Assembly (NCBI GenBank): GCA_007644065.1
Contig: VJWN01000027.1
Span: 124,001 to 188,000, forward strand
Length of the DNA stretch: 64,000 nt
DNA from: Margaritispora aquatica
Taxonomy: Eukaryota > Ascomycota > Leotiomycetes > Helotiales > Discinellaceae
Direction of reading: 5' to 3'
The notes beneath the pieces were generated by a model. That model did not search any database and was not told the origin of the DNA. It was given only the letters and a program-made list of their open reading frames with translations. Positions within the stretch are counted from its first letter, which is position 1; every line of letters starts with the position of its first letter. This document shows, in pieces, positions 11,842-23,179 of this stretch. A program made the position numbers and the translations under genes.

Positions 11842-13421
11842 TCAGAAAACCGCAGTCACCAGCAAGCGCATGGCATGAGTACCAAACCGAAAGCCCAGGT
11901 GAGCAAAAACCAACCCCAAACCAACCGCCAGAACAAAGATGGTAAAGAACAAATGCTCCAGTACCCGCTTCGAGTTCAAACTCTGATTGCCTTGGGTCTC
12001 TGAGAGATCTATTTCCTTTCCGAATTGAGTGTGCAGTTGTGGGATAAACTTGAAGTCAAAAGGTGTTTTGCCTCCGACGAGATAGGAATGATCCGTGATT
12101 GCACTGTAAAGGGTCTTTCGCATGAACTGCAAGTATTTGGTCAGTACGACGCTATCCTGAAAGCGTGACTGGAATATAGTCATTCGAGCTAAATACCTTG
12201 ATTAAAGAATAGTCAAGAGACGGAAAGACTCGTTGCATTCGAGCCATGGTGGCGACCAGAATGTTATGGCCAGCAAAAACGCAATAGTAGTAGAAGCTAG
12301 GTCGGCCCAGTCCAAGAGCATCGGACATCTCGTGCCCGTTCAACCATCTGCTGCCGGCTTCTAGGAATCCCCTGGATAGATACACAGGGGGTCCGTCCTC
12401 GAGCCAAGTGATGAAGTTGTGTGCGAGAATCTTGCTTGTCTCGCTTGGCTCTAGCTCGTACAGGAACATGGTCTCCATGACTGCTTTTGCCTTCTCGGGC
12501 GTCTTCCAGTAGATCTCGGGAGTGCCTGTTAGATAGCTGATGTAGCGGAAGAGAGCAATGAAATCGGTGGTCTCAGCTTTTGTCGGATAGATGCCCATCT
12601 TAGGGAATGAGTCGAAATTGGGCATGCAACTAAAGAGTGATATCGCGTGCATGGAGTCGAGGTCATTGACTGGAGCACCGTGCTTTGAGATATCGAAATA
12701 CTCAGGGCGTGTTTGTGCCAGCTTCATGATTCGCTGTCTCACGGAGGCGTGCAAGAGACGCACTCGAATCGTGGATGTATGCCCTTCACCGCCCGGAACT
12801 TTGAGAATAATGTTAGAATTGGTACGAATTTGAAAGTGTCAAGGGATCTCACGGATTGACTCAAGCGAGTTAGTGACCAACACTATCCAAGAGAACGTCT
12901 CAATCACTCTCGAGAGTAAGTTCTTGATCGAAAATCCTCCAGTGCGTGCGAAGACCTCTGCAATTCCTGGGGATGCCTGGAAGAATTAGAAATACGTAAG
13001 ACAGGACGGGAGAATACTAGTATACCGAATTTTCACGAATGAATCCTTGCAAGGCAAAAGCTGTACTATTCGCAAGAGCATATCGACCAAAGAACCTTTG
13101 TCCACGTTCAATTTGCTTCAAGTCAACCCATTCCGGGATAGTATGCAACTCCTCCCAAAATCGTTCGAGAATCTTGTCTTCTTTGTGGTGTTCCTTAAGG
13201 ATAGTGTACATGTCAAGCTTGAAAGGCGAGATTGCGACACCAGACTCGGTCTTCTCTTTAGCAGCGATGAGTTGTAGCTTTTCCAGAGCAACAGACCCAA
13301 GCTCATCATAACGAGATCTCAAGCTCTTGATTTCATCCTCGGAGAGGTGCTCGTCCGTCCACTTAAAAGCGTAGCCCCATCGCTCCCTGTGGGCTTCGTC
13401 TTGCTGCTTGGAGAAGAACAT
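11842..13421 (-). CDS. MpaB / rubber-oxygenase-like (DUF2236) membrane oxygenase
   Basis: Reverse-strand gene. Proposed exons are 13421-13026, 12976-12853, 12798-12197 and 12126-11842, giving about 468 aa. Motifs fit the ER-bound oxygenase MpaB/MpaB' and rubber-oxygenase catalytic family: N-terminal WGYAFKWTDEHL, then PGGEGHTSTIRVRLLHASVR, with the Arg/His pair expected near the active site, and a C-terminal hydrophobic helix (HLFFTIFVLAVGLGLVFAHL) suiting an ER anchor. In mycophenolate biosynthesis MpaB cleaves a farnesyl chain oxidatively, so the adjacent terpene cyclases are suggestive. An in-frame ATG at 13541 would add 40 aa; the inner ATG is preferred because it begins just before the conserved region. 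The last intron could instead end at 12157, giving a 40-bp intron and 10 more residues, but a TACTGAC branch site supports the longer one. Confidence 0.82.
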
Positions 13422-13934
13422 TATGAGTGGATTATCAGGGTCAGAGTGGTTTGAGTTGTGAGAAGTGAAGGAGGAGACTGGCGACTTAAATTCGGGTTGT
13501 GTCGTCCAGATAAGTCGATCGCTGAGTAAAGTTTGGGCCAAGATTTTAACATATTACTTACAAAATCTGCCCAGTTTACGTATTTATCATTATTAGTCAA
13601 ATCATGGACTGGTTCATCTCAAAAATCATCTCGATCGATGGAAAGATACGCCGTGCCTCGATCAGTCAATATGGTTGTTGATCCAATCCGTCTTGAGATG
13701 GCTGCATGTTGGTGTTTGTCCACCTGCCTCTTGAACTATCATCGAGCTGAAATTCCTTGCATATTATGATCAATGTCATGTATGGCGTTATTGGTGCCCC
13801 AATTTGATTAAGTCTGGACGGCAAGCTAAGTCTCTCGATCGTGTCTGGACATTGTGTATTTTACCGTATGTCCCCGGAATCTTGAGATGAAACCCAGTTC
13901 CAGTTTGATCACGACCTCCTAACATCTCGTCACC
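13422..13934. promoter_or_regulatory. Shared divergent promoter region, oxygenase and terpene cyclase 1
   Basis: About 0.5 kb separates the start codons of two divergent genes, so both promoters must lie here. No motif was identified with certainty. The alternative upstream ATG of the oxygenase (13541) falls inside it. Confidence 0.45.
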
Positions 13935-15637
13935 ATGAAGCAGAACAATAACAGGAATCAACCGTCTGTCATCTTTAAGTCTCTTATTGGATGTTTTAGG
14001 ACGAATGTATCTGACGAACTTGGCAACGACCTTCCACCACCCATACTTTACAACTCGTCAGTTGAAACTGGTAGCGAAACAAAGAAGAAGTCTGTGTCAG
14101 TCTGGGTGAGGTCAATTGATGACGATGACGAAAGCGGCTGCAACGAGACAGAAGCCAGAAGTTTGAGCTCTACCCCTCCAGTAACCATTCAAGTCGTCAT
14201 CCCAGATATGTTCCGCTCTTTCATGGCTGTCAAGCCGACCATCAATCCAAGGTATCAAGCTGTCAAGAAGACAGCAGAGGATTGGATTTCCAAGTGAGTG
14301 AAAACTAAGCAATATATTGAGAAATCTGACCATGATAGGAAACTGAAGGCGGACCTCCGAGCTTGCAAAGTGATTTCGAACACGAACTTTGCTTTATTCG
14401 CCTCGATTGCTGCACCCGATGCATCGGAAGAGGAGTTGAGAACACTTTGTGACTGGGGGAACTGGGTAAGATAAAAATGAAATCCATCTTCGTGTTATGT
14501 ATGCTAAAGCTGTTGTGTTGGGTTTTCCCATTTGATGATTGTGGGTCAATTGTGAACTCATTGTACACCTTGACAGCAACTAACATTTGGGGAAGTGTTC
14601 GACAATGGGGCCCTGAAGGATGATTCCGGATTGGCAGAAGTTGTGATGACAAGATTGCTTGCTGATATGAAACCTCGACGGGCATCGCTTGAGTCTTCTT
14701 CACCTAGTGCGCCTCTGCTTGAGATCCATCGCGAAATATCGTCACGCATTAGTCAGGTATGTATCACAGTACTCGTGGTGTAGTAGCGACAGAGGATTGG
14801 TGAGAACTTGGCTGACACTGTTAGAACGCGCCTGAAGGTGATGAGAATAGCTCATTGTTTTGGACCTCGAACTCTAATCAGTGTACAGTTGTGAAACACA
14901 GATTCAAATCCGCAATGAGAAACTACTGTGAAGGCGTCCTTGAGCATGTGGATCATATCTCGAATTCCAGAAAGCCTTTGATGATCGAATACATGGCAGC
15001 GAGACGTCGAGGACTTGGAATGGAGCCCCTCATCGTCTTAGTAGAGTGAGCACGAATATCTACTCATTCTACTCATTCTCTAACACATAGAAGATACGCA
15101 CAAAAAATCGACATCCCCGAGGACGTATATCATCATAATGCTTTGAGAGAATTAAGACACATCTTAACCGACATGGTTCTCATGTATGCGACCAACCCCG
15201 CTTAAACTACAAGTTACTGATCAATCACAGCCAGAATGACGTCCTCTCATACTGCAAAGAACAATCCGAAGGCGTCGCGCACAACATCATAACTGTGCTT
15301 CGTGCGCAAGGAAAGACGACTCAGGAAGCGTTCGACTATGCTGGCGAACTTCTCAAAGACGCCTACCGGGATTGGTATTTGTCGCAGGCTCGGTTGCCAC
15401 AGTGGACTGAAGAGATCGATGTTGAGGTTCTGAGATACATTGCGGCTTTGCAGTCCATGATGCTTGCTAGCTTGCACTGGCAGTAAGTTGGCTTTCTTTG
15501 GCAAGGGATGAGGATGGAAGTACTGACTTGATTGAAGCTTCAGTTCCAACAGGTATTTCGGCGATAGAAAGGATGAGGTTAGGAAGCATCGCATAATCAC
15601 GGTGCTAGCTGATACCAATAGATTGAGTTGTAACTAA
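13935..15637 (+). CDS. Sesquiterpene cyclase-like class I terpene synthase 1, possible splice defect
   Basis: Proposed exons: 13935-14293, 14339-14465, 14510-14540, 14596-14756, 14825-14837, 14889-15045, 15091-15183, 15231-15482, 15538-15637 (430 aa). The fold matches fungal class I terpene synthases that ionise farnesyl diphosphate with Mg2+. Motifs present are DWGNW, the aspartate-rich DDLFD (about 171-175), the NSE motif NDVLSYCKE (316-324) and a C-terminal RY pair (403-404). Most borders were set by matching intron positions in the tandem paralog at 16245. Oddity: the mini-exon coding VFPFDD has no AG directly before it (GG at 14520-14521). The nearest in-frame AG at 14508-14509 inserts four residues (LLCW) beside the catalytic motif, so the gene may be mis-spliced or altered. 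Other catalytic motifs are intact. The product is unknown. Confidence 0.82.
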
Positions 15638-16244
15638 TTGAGGGAATATTTTGAGTATGCAGTGTCGGATCGAGATCTGTATCCGTCATAGATTCTGACG
15701 GAGAAGGCAAGTTAGATGTGGGGGGAAAGGATACAAAGGTCAACCTGTAGACTCTCCCATCCATTGTGCCACCTCGCGGCAATATCGACAATCTCAGGTG
15801 TTACAGACGTGGGGTTGTGATCCCAATTGACTGCTCTCGAATCACATATTCTGCACCTTTAACTGGACGCAAACTCGCTTCCAAACCTTCGGGCTATATT
15901 TCCAACTCCCTTGCAGCCGACTCCTTCAACCTCGGGTTGGCTAAACGGCCATTCAATTTCATTCCTAACATAGTGCTGCGATATATCAGTATCTATTCTG
16001 AGAGTATTATGCAACGCTCTGACTTTAATTTGGTTCGAGGCCGTTGCTGGATTTGCGTTGGCCGATGATTGTGACTTGAAAACATGACCTGCATGTGTCA
16101 CAACCAAGTTGATTGCGATTCACATATAATGATATGCTACATGACCAGAGAAACGAAGAATGGATTGGTTGTCTTCTCTGCGTTCTTTAGTTTACTGTTT
16201 TCTGATTTCCTTCTCTCTTCTGTTGTTTCGAGTTCTCGCCCACC
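15638..16244. other. Intergenic between tandem terpene cyclases
   Basis: No gene supported. It probably holds the 3' UTR of cyclase 1 and the promoter of cyclase 2. A small frame at 15766-16068 has no paralog or domain. Confidence 0.5.
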
Positions 16245-18011
16245 ATGGCCCCACACGCGATGCCTTGCGAAGAGCCCCAGAGCTCAAGGCTCGAAGAATA
16301 TTCTCGTATGGGTGCTATGAATGAAACAACGATAGAGAGGCAGAACGTTAACATCTCACTCAAACTGAAACTGGATCCGTCATGTATTGATGTGAAGGAC
16401 AGTCTCGTGTATCTAGCGGAACAATGCGGTCTTGAAGTCAACACCGGAAGCATCGTCGTTCGAATACCAGATATGTTTGAGTCCTTCATGTCAACAAAGC
16501 CCATCCTCAATCCTCACTACGAGCAAGTGAAGGCTGGAGCAGAGGACTGGATTTTGGAGTACGTATCTATGTAGATTATGAGAGTTGGGAGCTAAGTATG
16601 GAACAGAATTCTGAAAGACGACCCAAAGATATGTAAGGCTGTATCACGAGCGGGTTTTGCAAGCTATGCTGCCATGTCTGCGCCATATGGCGATGCCGAG
16701 TCACTGCGCATCATTTGCGACTGGGGCAATTGGGTATGTCGCCTCTTCCGTTTCTGGTTTTGGGATGAGTGGACTGATGAGGGATAACAGGCATTTCCAT
16801 TCGATGACAGTAGGTAGCGCAGACCTACTACCAAGAGTCCGAGCTAACACTGCCATAGTGTTTGATTTCGGTGACCTTAAAGAAGACGAACATGCGGCTC
16901 AAGCTATGATGAACAGGGTCATCAACATCATGGAACCAACTAGTGTGGATGACTTGCCAACAACGCCCCTGTTGAAGGTATTTGTTGATATCTGGGATCG
17001 CATTTCCAAGGTGAGGCGTTCAAGAACAATTTAGAAGTGTACGTAAAAGTACTAACATTCACAGACTGCTACAAAAGGCAAGATCACAACACCATGGTCA
17101 AAGCCTGCAACACAGATTCTTACTAATGCTAACACGTAGATATCCAAGAACGGTTTAAGTTGACGATGATTGATTACATCCAAGGGACTATCGAACAAGT
17201 CCACTGTTCCGAAGTGTCGAAGGTCCCATCACTTGAAGAGTTCATGGTAGCGAGAAGAAGCAGCTCTGCCGCTTTGACAGTCATCGTTCTGGTCGAGTAA
17301 GAAAACCAGCAAATTGAAGTAACATTAGCACTGACACTTTTAAAGACATGCACACAGAGTTGAAATTCCTAACGAGGTGTATTATCATCCTTGTCTAGAA
17401 GAAATGAGGAGAGTCGTGACAGATTTGGTGGTCATGTTAGTGTTCAAATATCAATTGCCATGTGGACTTATGCTAACTGTGCCAGTGAGAATGATACTTT
17501 AGGCTACTACAAAGAACAAGTAAGTTCTGACATGTCTCGGAGGAGACCAGTGTAACATGTTCGCTAACATCACCTAGGCAGAAGGTGTTACCCACAACCT
17601 AGTCAACATCCTCAGAACGACAGGACTGAGCATCCAAGAAGCCTTCGACCATTGCGGTGTCCTTCTTCGAGAATGCTATCGTGATTGGTACCTTACGCAA
17701 GCCCATATGCCGCAATGGGGAGAGGAGATTGACTTGCAGGTTCAAAAATACATCGAGTCCCTGAAGTCTTTTATCATTGGGAACTTGAACTGGCAGTAAG
17801 TAACCCCCGCAGCTCACATCAGAGCGCAAGTACTGATAAGTGATACAGCTTCGATAGCGATAGATATCTGGGGAGTATGAAGACTGTTGCGAGAAAGCAT
17901 CGCATCATCACCGTGTTGAACGACGAGGTGGCGCATAAACAGACAATGGTGTCTGATAGCCATGTGAGATCTTCTGAGGCGAATTCGGGTGACAGGAAAA
18001 TGTCTCTATGA
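16245..18011 (+). CDS. Sesquiterpene cyclase-like class I terpene synthase 2
   Basis: Tandem paralog of the gene at 13935. Proposed exons: 16245-16558, 16607-16733, 16791-16809, 16859-17010, 17065-17077, 17140-17296, 17346-17435, 17486-17519, 17578-17795, 17849-18011 (428 aa). The start has a strong context (CCACCATGG). The aspartate-rich motif is DDMFD (152-156), coded by a 19-bp mini-exon plus the next exon, and the RY pair is at 380-381. The second metal motif reads NDTLGYYKE (293-301), with Gly at 297 where class I enzymes usually have Ser or Thr. One intron (17078-17139) has a GC donor (GCAAGA). An extra intron at 17520-17577 is absent from paralog 1. Exon sizes of 127, 13 and 157 bp are shared exactly. 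It likely acts on farnesyl diphosphate; the product is unknown. Confidence 0.87.
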
Positions 18012-20309
18012 GATTCTAGGAAGGGTTTCAATGTCGGAGTGAAAGGTTGGATTTCATTCAGGCTTCTCGCTTAAGGAGGGGTCGCCATCCATACTTTGAT
18101 TTGGCACACACAACGCAAGGTTCGGGTCATGGTTTTGAGGTTAGCGAATGCAAATCATATCTTCAAAGCCAAATTTATTGGTTCATTTAAGCTAGCTCAA
18201 GAAGATATTTCTATCTCGGCTTTCACTTCCGAGGAGCATTCTGATCGCGCATCGTGTTCGTATATTCGACTCGTATTGTACAGCCAACCAAGCCACCCAT
18301 CACCCTTGGCATCCTGCACTCACTCAGCCGAGCCGCGCTGATGCCGATCACCGGGTACTCGGCACACAAGGACTTAAGCACATGACATGGCCGAGCCGCA
18401 CGCCAGACGACCCGAATGCCAACTGCCGAGACGATCTTCGTCAGAGAAACACAGTCGCGTATGCGTCTAGATGACGAAAGTTCGAAAAGCTGCTTCGCCA
18501 AGTGGGGGCTGTCAACGTCAGATTCACGGCTAGTGTGTGGTTGGACCCTGCTTTTTTGATGTGCTGCAGGGGTACGTATTTTGGGAGGAGAAAAGCTTAT
18601 TTCTTAGTCATGCCTGGCAGCTTTTGACGATCTGATGGTCGAGGAAGAGGCTTGATTACTATTCATTTTGGTTTGAGATTGAGACTGCCTGTTTGGGTAA
18701 ACGAGTCGTGTGGGTGGGGTCATTATAGTTTGCTGGAACAGAGTTTTGACATTGGAGGCCGCGGACATATATTGATTGATCGTCGCTGTAGATGTTCGGA
18801 AGAGCGAGGTTTTGTCTTAGAATTCCAAGTTTAGAATCCCAAGGGGACGGGTCGATCAGAGCGCTCGCCGGCACTTACGCTTACTTGTAGAAGTAGGCGC
18901 TCTAGAAGCGTTTCTCAATTTTATTGAAAATCATTTCTGGTCAGCAGGGCAATCCAAAAAGAGTAACATTCTTACACGGTCAGGTATTCCACAGACTTCA
19001 CGACCTACGCTCTCACACTTTATTTTCGTCCCCAGCGAAACCTATAATTTCCTCATGAATCGAGATACAAAATCACAAGCAAGTGATAGACAATGCATCA
19101 TGGAAGTCACACTAAGAAAAAGATATGTTAGTTAAGACTGCCTGAACTTAAGCGAGTCAAGATCAATAACTCCATCCCGCCCACATAATCGTTATCCCTT
19201 GGGCCTTGGCTCAGTGGTTCTTCTTACCCACCGACCGAAAGCTATTTCTGCTTGTAAATCCATGGTTGACAAGCTATCATAATATAGACATCGACATTCA
19301 ACAGCCACTGCATCCTCATACCCCAGAATCATGAAAAAAGCAAGCACTTTCGTTCCGTTGACAGCTACATCATCCAATAACCTTCATCCGATTCCCAGCA
19401 AACCGAATTTGACGTGCATAGCATAGCGCGCCCATCATTCCGTACGGGAACCATCACTTCCACCGTTCATCATGTAAAGTAAAGTTCAAGTCGAAAGTGT
19501 AAAAAGCGTTTCCAGCATGAGCAGTTTAGCAGATGAACATCGGAGACGACAGCGATCCCATTCTCGCTTGTTTGATTGAGAAAAAAAAACCATTCAGCTA
19601 TCCACCTACACAAGCCAAGTGACCAAGTCCACAAGCAATCCAGCTTCCACCCAGACAGCACACGCTTGGCAAGCGTCCACTTGGCACCACCATTCCCAAT
19701 TTCCGCCTTCAGCTCGCTCGCACTAAAGCCCCAATGCCGCCGTCAATCAGCACGCCATCCCAACGCCACACCAAGACCTGCCAGAGCGCCGCGACGCCCC
19801 GGTTCCGACTAATAAGTACCGAGGTCGGCTAAGAATACTAGGACGGAAGTGACGGCGTACTAATTCATGGTATTGAGACTAACGGGGCTAAGAGAGTTGT
19901 CAAAACTCTAGTGTTGCGATGGCCTGAGGAGTGACAAATACTCTACCTGACGTGCGCTCGGTGTCGTGACGTGTGGATATTTGCCGAGCTGGGTTGGGAT
20001 AGAGAGGCGGATGAAGTCATCTACACAATTTTCTAGACGTGAAACGCGCGCAAGTTGTTGTCGGAGCGTAGTAGTGTAAACGGTGCTTGAGGGTAGGGCA
20101 ATTGCACAAAAATTGATGAGAAGAAGAAGATGCTTATGGGCTGTTCAAGGGTGAAAGGGTGATACTCGCTTCTTTCCTTTTCGCCTATTTCGTATTTTTT
20201 GTGAATAACAAAGACACCGATGCCCAAGACGCTTACTCAACCACCAACTACTAACTACCCCAAATCAACAAAACGGCGTGTGCAATAAGTTGTGCTTTCA
20301 ATCGGAAAC
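18012..20309. other. Long intergenic region, no supported gene
   Basis: About 2.3 kb with ordinary composition. Only short frames lacking motifs occur. The stretch from about 19,560 to 19,810 is C-rich on the plus strand but shows no repeat or RNA structure I can support. Confidence 0.5.
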
Positions 20310-20537
20310 ATGCAAGAATCGCAACAAAGCCAAGTCAGAGACCAGCTGCTCGACGAGGCTGAGGGAATGTCCCAGTATGAGACAGTCTTCAGCAAGCCAC
20401 ATTCCACATTCCTCACACTGCCCACCCATCCATCATCTACAGATGACGAAGGAGAGCTGCGCAGACACTTCGCCATGATCTCAACCGCCGATCCTTTTTT
20501 CACAGTAGAATTCCAGCTCTCAATCGGTGCACAGTAG
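20310..20537 (+). CDS. Possible small protein, unrecognised
   Basis: A 75-codon frame from the ATG at 20310 encodes a polar, Gln/Ser/Asp-rich peptide (begins MQESQQSQVRDQLLDEAEG). The composition is more protein-like than neighbouring frames, but there is no domain, no signal peptide and no paralog in the window, and a frame of similar length lies on the opposite strand. It may equally be chance sequence or part of an unspliced leader. Confidence 0.22.
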   Translation: MQESQQSQVRDQLLDEAEGMSQYETVFSKPHSTFLTLPTHPSSTDDEGELRRHFAMISTADPFFTVEFQLSIGAQ

Positions 20538-21466
20538 TTTGGTCTCAATCCTCAATTCTTGATCTCTCAATTGGGCAGCTATCGATGCCATCTTACGTCT
20601 TAATTGTACGTCGAGATCCAAATTTTCGATTCAGATTTCAATTTCAATTTCAGTACTTTGACCCCCTGCTCGGCTTCCTCCTCCCCTCTTGCCCCTCCCT
20701 ACACCCTCCCATCACCGTATTAATTAATCTCTAGAGTATCATCTACAGGCCCGAGAATTAAACTCCACTCAGGGCAAATAGCGAATTGCCATCCACCCCG
20801 TGTCCCCCTGAAAGCAACATCTGATAGTGACTTCCTAGTGTTGTATGCCGTGACAATATCGTATGAGCCACTTAACACGATTTCCCTCAACTCTTGAAGC
20901 TGTATAAACACTCTCCGCTCCCTTAAATGGATACTTATCCCACTTTAGTGAAAACAAATTCATTTTCAAATCAATATGGCAATAACAGGTAGAGACGACA
21001 GAAACCATAACGCAATGCAGAGAGATTCCAATATCAAAAAGCATATCTATTAGTCACACCCTCAGTCTAGGTCTCGGTCTCAGCAACGAAAAGGACTTAT
21101 CAAAATTATCTCGCTTGTTGATTCTATGCCATGCCATCTAACGGCTTCAGCAAGTCTAGAGTCTAAATATCTACTGCTCTCATCGTACATGTGAAAGCAG
21201 GCAGCCATCCATTCCATCCCACAAAAGATTCCGGATGCCTGCCACAGGTTCCAGCTGGAGTCCTGTAATCCTCTCTGCTCAAACGCTTTCGATTCTCATT
21301 GCAATGCAATAAAGGGTATATCAATTCCCCACAATATCTAGGGAGTTATAAGTTCACTGCTTCAAAAACGCTTTGCCAGCCCCAGCTCAAAGACCTTCCC
21401 AGAAGAAAAAAGCCCCCAAACCCACCCGGATATCAAGATAGTTGCTATCTCCCAACCCTCTTAGGC
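20538..21466. other. Intergenic downstream of homeodomain gene
   Basis: No gene supported. It probably includes the long 3' UTR of the reverse-strand homeodomain gene. A short ATTTCA repeat lies near 20635-20652. Confidence 0.45.
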
Positions 21467-22904
21467 CTAAATACTATCCCTACTCCCCTCTCTCCTCAAC
21501 AGGCCCCTGCCCCTCAAACCAAACGCACTATCCACCTCCGGACTGCCATTCTCACTCCCACTATTTGCTCTTCGCCCATGCTCGACCGAACCAGGGAAAC
21601 CACCATCTGCACTCTGTCTCGCCGACCGAGCTGCTGATTCCGCTCTCGCATCATTCATCATCGCAGGAAGCTGGCGCCGACGAGCATTGATGAACCAATT
21701 CGAGATTTGATCTGAAGGTAACAAGTCAGCAACAGAGTCATATATGTGATAATGTGAGTGATAGAAGAAAGTTAAACGTACTCATCTGAAGGCCCGTCTG
21801 GCGCATCAGCTCCTGTTTCTCGTCCTCGGTAGGATAGGCATGATGAAGATGAGCTACGAACCAACCCCTCAAAATGTCTGTCGTTTCTTTCGGCAAATTA
21901 CCTCGCCTTTTCCGTGTCCTGGTTCCTTCTTCCGCTTGGTCTGTTGCGTACCCGTAACCAGGCGTGAAGCCATGATGGGGACCACTGTATGAGAAAGGTG
22001 TGGGATGGATTGATGGTCCTGAGTATGACAAACCTCTCGGCTGTCCATAAGCGTATTGACTGTATGGAGGTGGGGACTCGTGGCTGTAGTTTAAAGTAGC
22101 ATCAAAGGAAGGCCGTGATGTAGGATGATATGTAGGAGGTGTAGGCCGAGCGGAGTCAAGTGCGTATTCATTGAGGCTGCTACGGGATCGAGGTAGAACT
22201 CCAGCCTGGGCAAGAGGTGGTAGATTGAGATTGTATCTCCCGGGCTGCCATTCTGGTCGTTGGGGCTCGTAAGGAGGAGTTTGTGTTGGCGTGTAATGAT
22301 TTGGATGGACAACGGATGGCAGCGACATGTAAGATGTATTCGAATATGTACTCTCTCGCCGTTCGGAGAGCTGTGGTGTCGTCACAGCGCTTCGAGGACG
22401 CTGTGCCAGCGGAGCTTGTGCCCATTCGTCATTTCGTGAAACCACCCCCTCTCGGCGCTCGTTCTCAACTTCAGGGTCAGGAGAAATCCGCCTACGTTTG
22501 TGTGACACTGGTTCTGTTGGATCTTCGGGATAGCGCGGTCGCATAGTCATTGGTGACCCATTTGGGACGGAAGAGACCGAGTCGTTCTCCCAATTAAGCT
22601 GAGTTGGTCTCGATCGATTCGAACCGAGATCTGAGCTTGAAAGCATCTATTACTATTAAGTAGGATGATCGAAAAACAGCAGCACTCAACGAACCTGAGA
22701 GATGGGAGGGAGTACAGTTCTCCTTGGGGAAGAGTTCCCGGATTGAATCATTGGTCTGCTATCGACAGGCTGTCCCATTTGAGCTAATGTAGCAGGAGGA
22801 TGATTTGAGAATACAGTTGCCATATTGCCGATGCCGCTAGAAGGTTCTGGAGGTGGTGTCGCCAATTTGCGTTGAGTCGAGTATCGAGAAGGGGAAAATT
22901 CCAT
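21467..22904 (-). CDS. TALE/KN-class homeodomain transcription factor
   Basis: Exons 22904-22695, 22646-21782 and 21711-21467 give 439 aa from this start; introns are 48 and 69 bp. A TALE homeodomain spans about residues 313-375: basic arm RTRKRRGNLPKE, the three-residue loop extension around HHAYPTEDEK, and recognition helix QISNWFINARRR, split by the second intron after GLQM. The rest is Pro/Ser/Tyr-rich and probably disordered, with a basic SHKRRRIS motif that could serve nuclear import. TALE proteins bind DNA and control development or differentiation in fungi. The true start may lie further upstream: an open frame continues to 22957 and can be spliced (intron 22958-23029) to coding-looking sequence at 23030-23130, but no convincing ATG was found there. 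The gene sits alone between large gene-free flanks. Confidence 0.85.
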
Positions 22905-23029
22905 GCCAGACTTGGCTTGAGGAGGACTATGTCGAGTTTCTCGCTGGTTTGTACTATCTGCCAGAGAATGTCAGCACACTGATAGCACATTGGAAGCTAT
23001 GACTGTTTTCCACGGAAATTGTTACATAC

Positions 23030-23130
23030 TCCAGTTTTTGCGTCCCACGTTGGCAATCGGTCCAAATCCCCCAAACCGTTGCGGGGTCAATACTTGGGTG
23101 GCCAGCGTTGCGATTTGTGGCAAGTTTAGA
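23030..23130 (-). other. Candidate upstream exon of the homeodomain gene
   Basis: The reverse strand reads LNLPQIATLATQVLTPQRFG and continues in frame to a GTATGT donor at 23029, joining in phase to 22957. Upstream, a CACTGAC branch-like site and an AG before an in-frame stop suggest yet another intron. A frame starting with ATG near 23393 (MTSSESATPQQFAD) could be the true N-terminus, but no GT donor links it. Confidence 0.4.
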
Positions 23131-23179
23131 TTCAAGAGATGTCTTCAGGAGGATCCAAAGTCAGTGAAGTAGTTTGGTC

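Noticed and set aside
1..18011. Treating the ABC transporter, 2EXR gene and NLR as parts of the terpenoid cluster
   Set aside because: They are several kb away with independent promoters and typical stand-alone functions; no sequence evidence links them.
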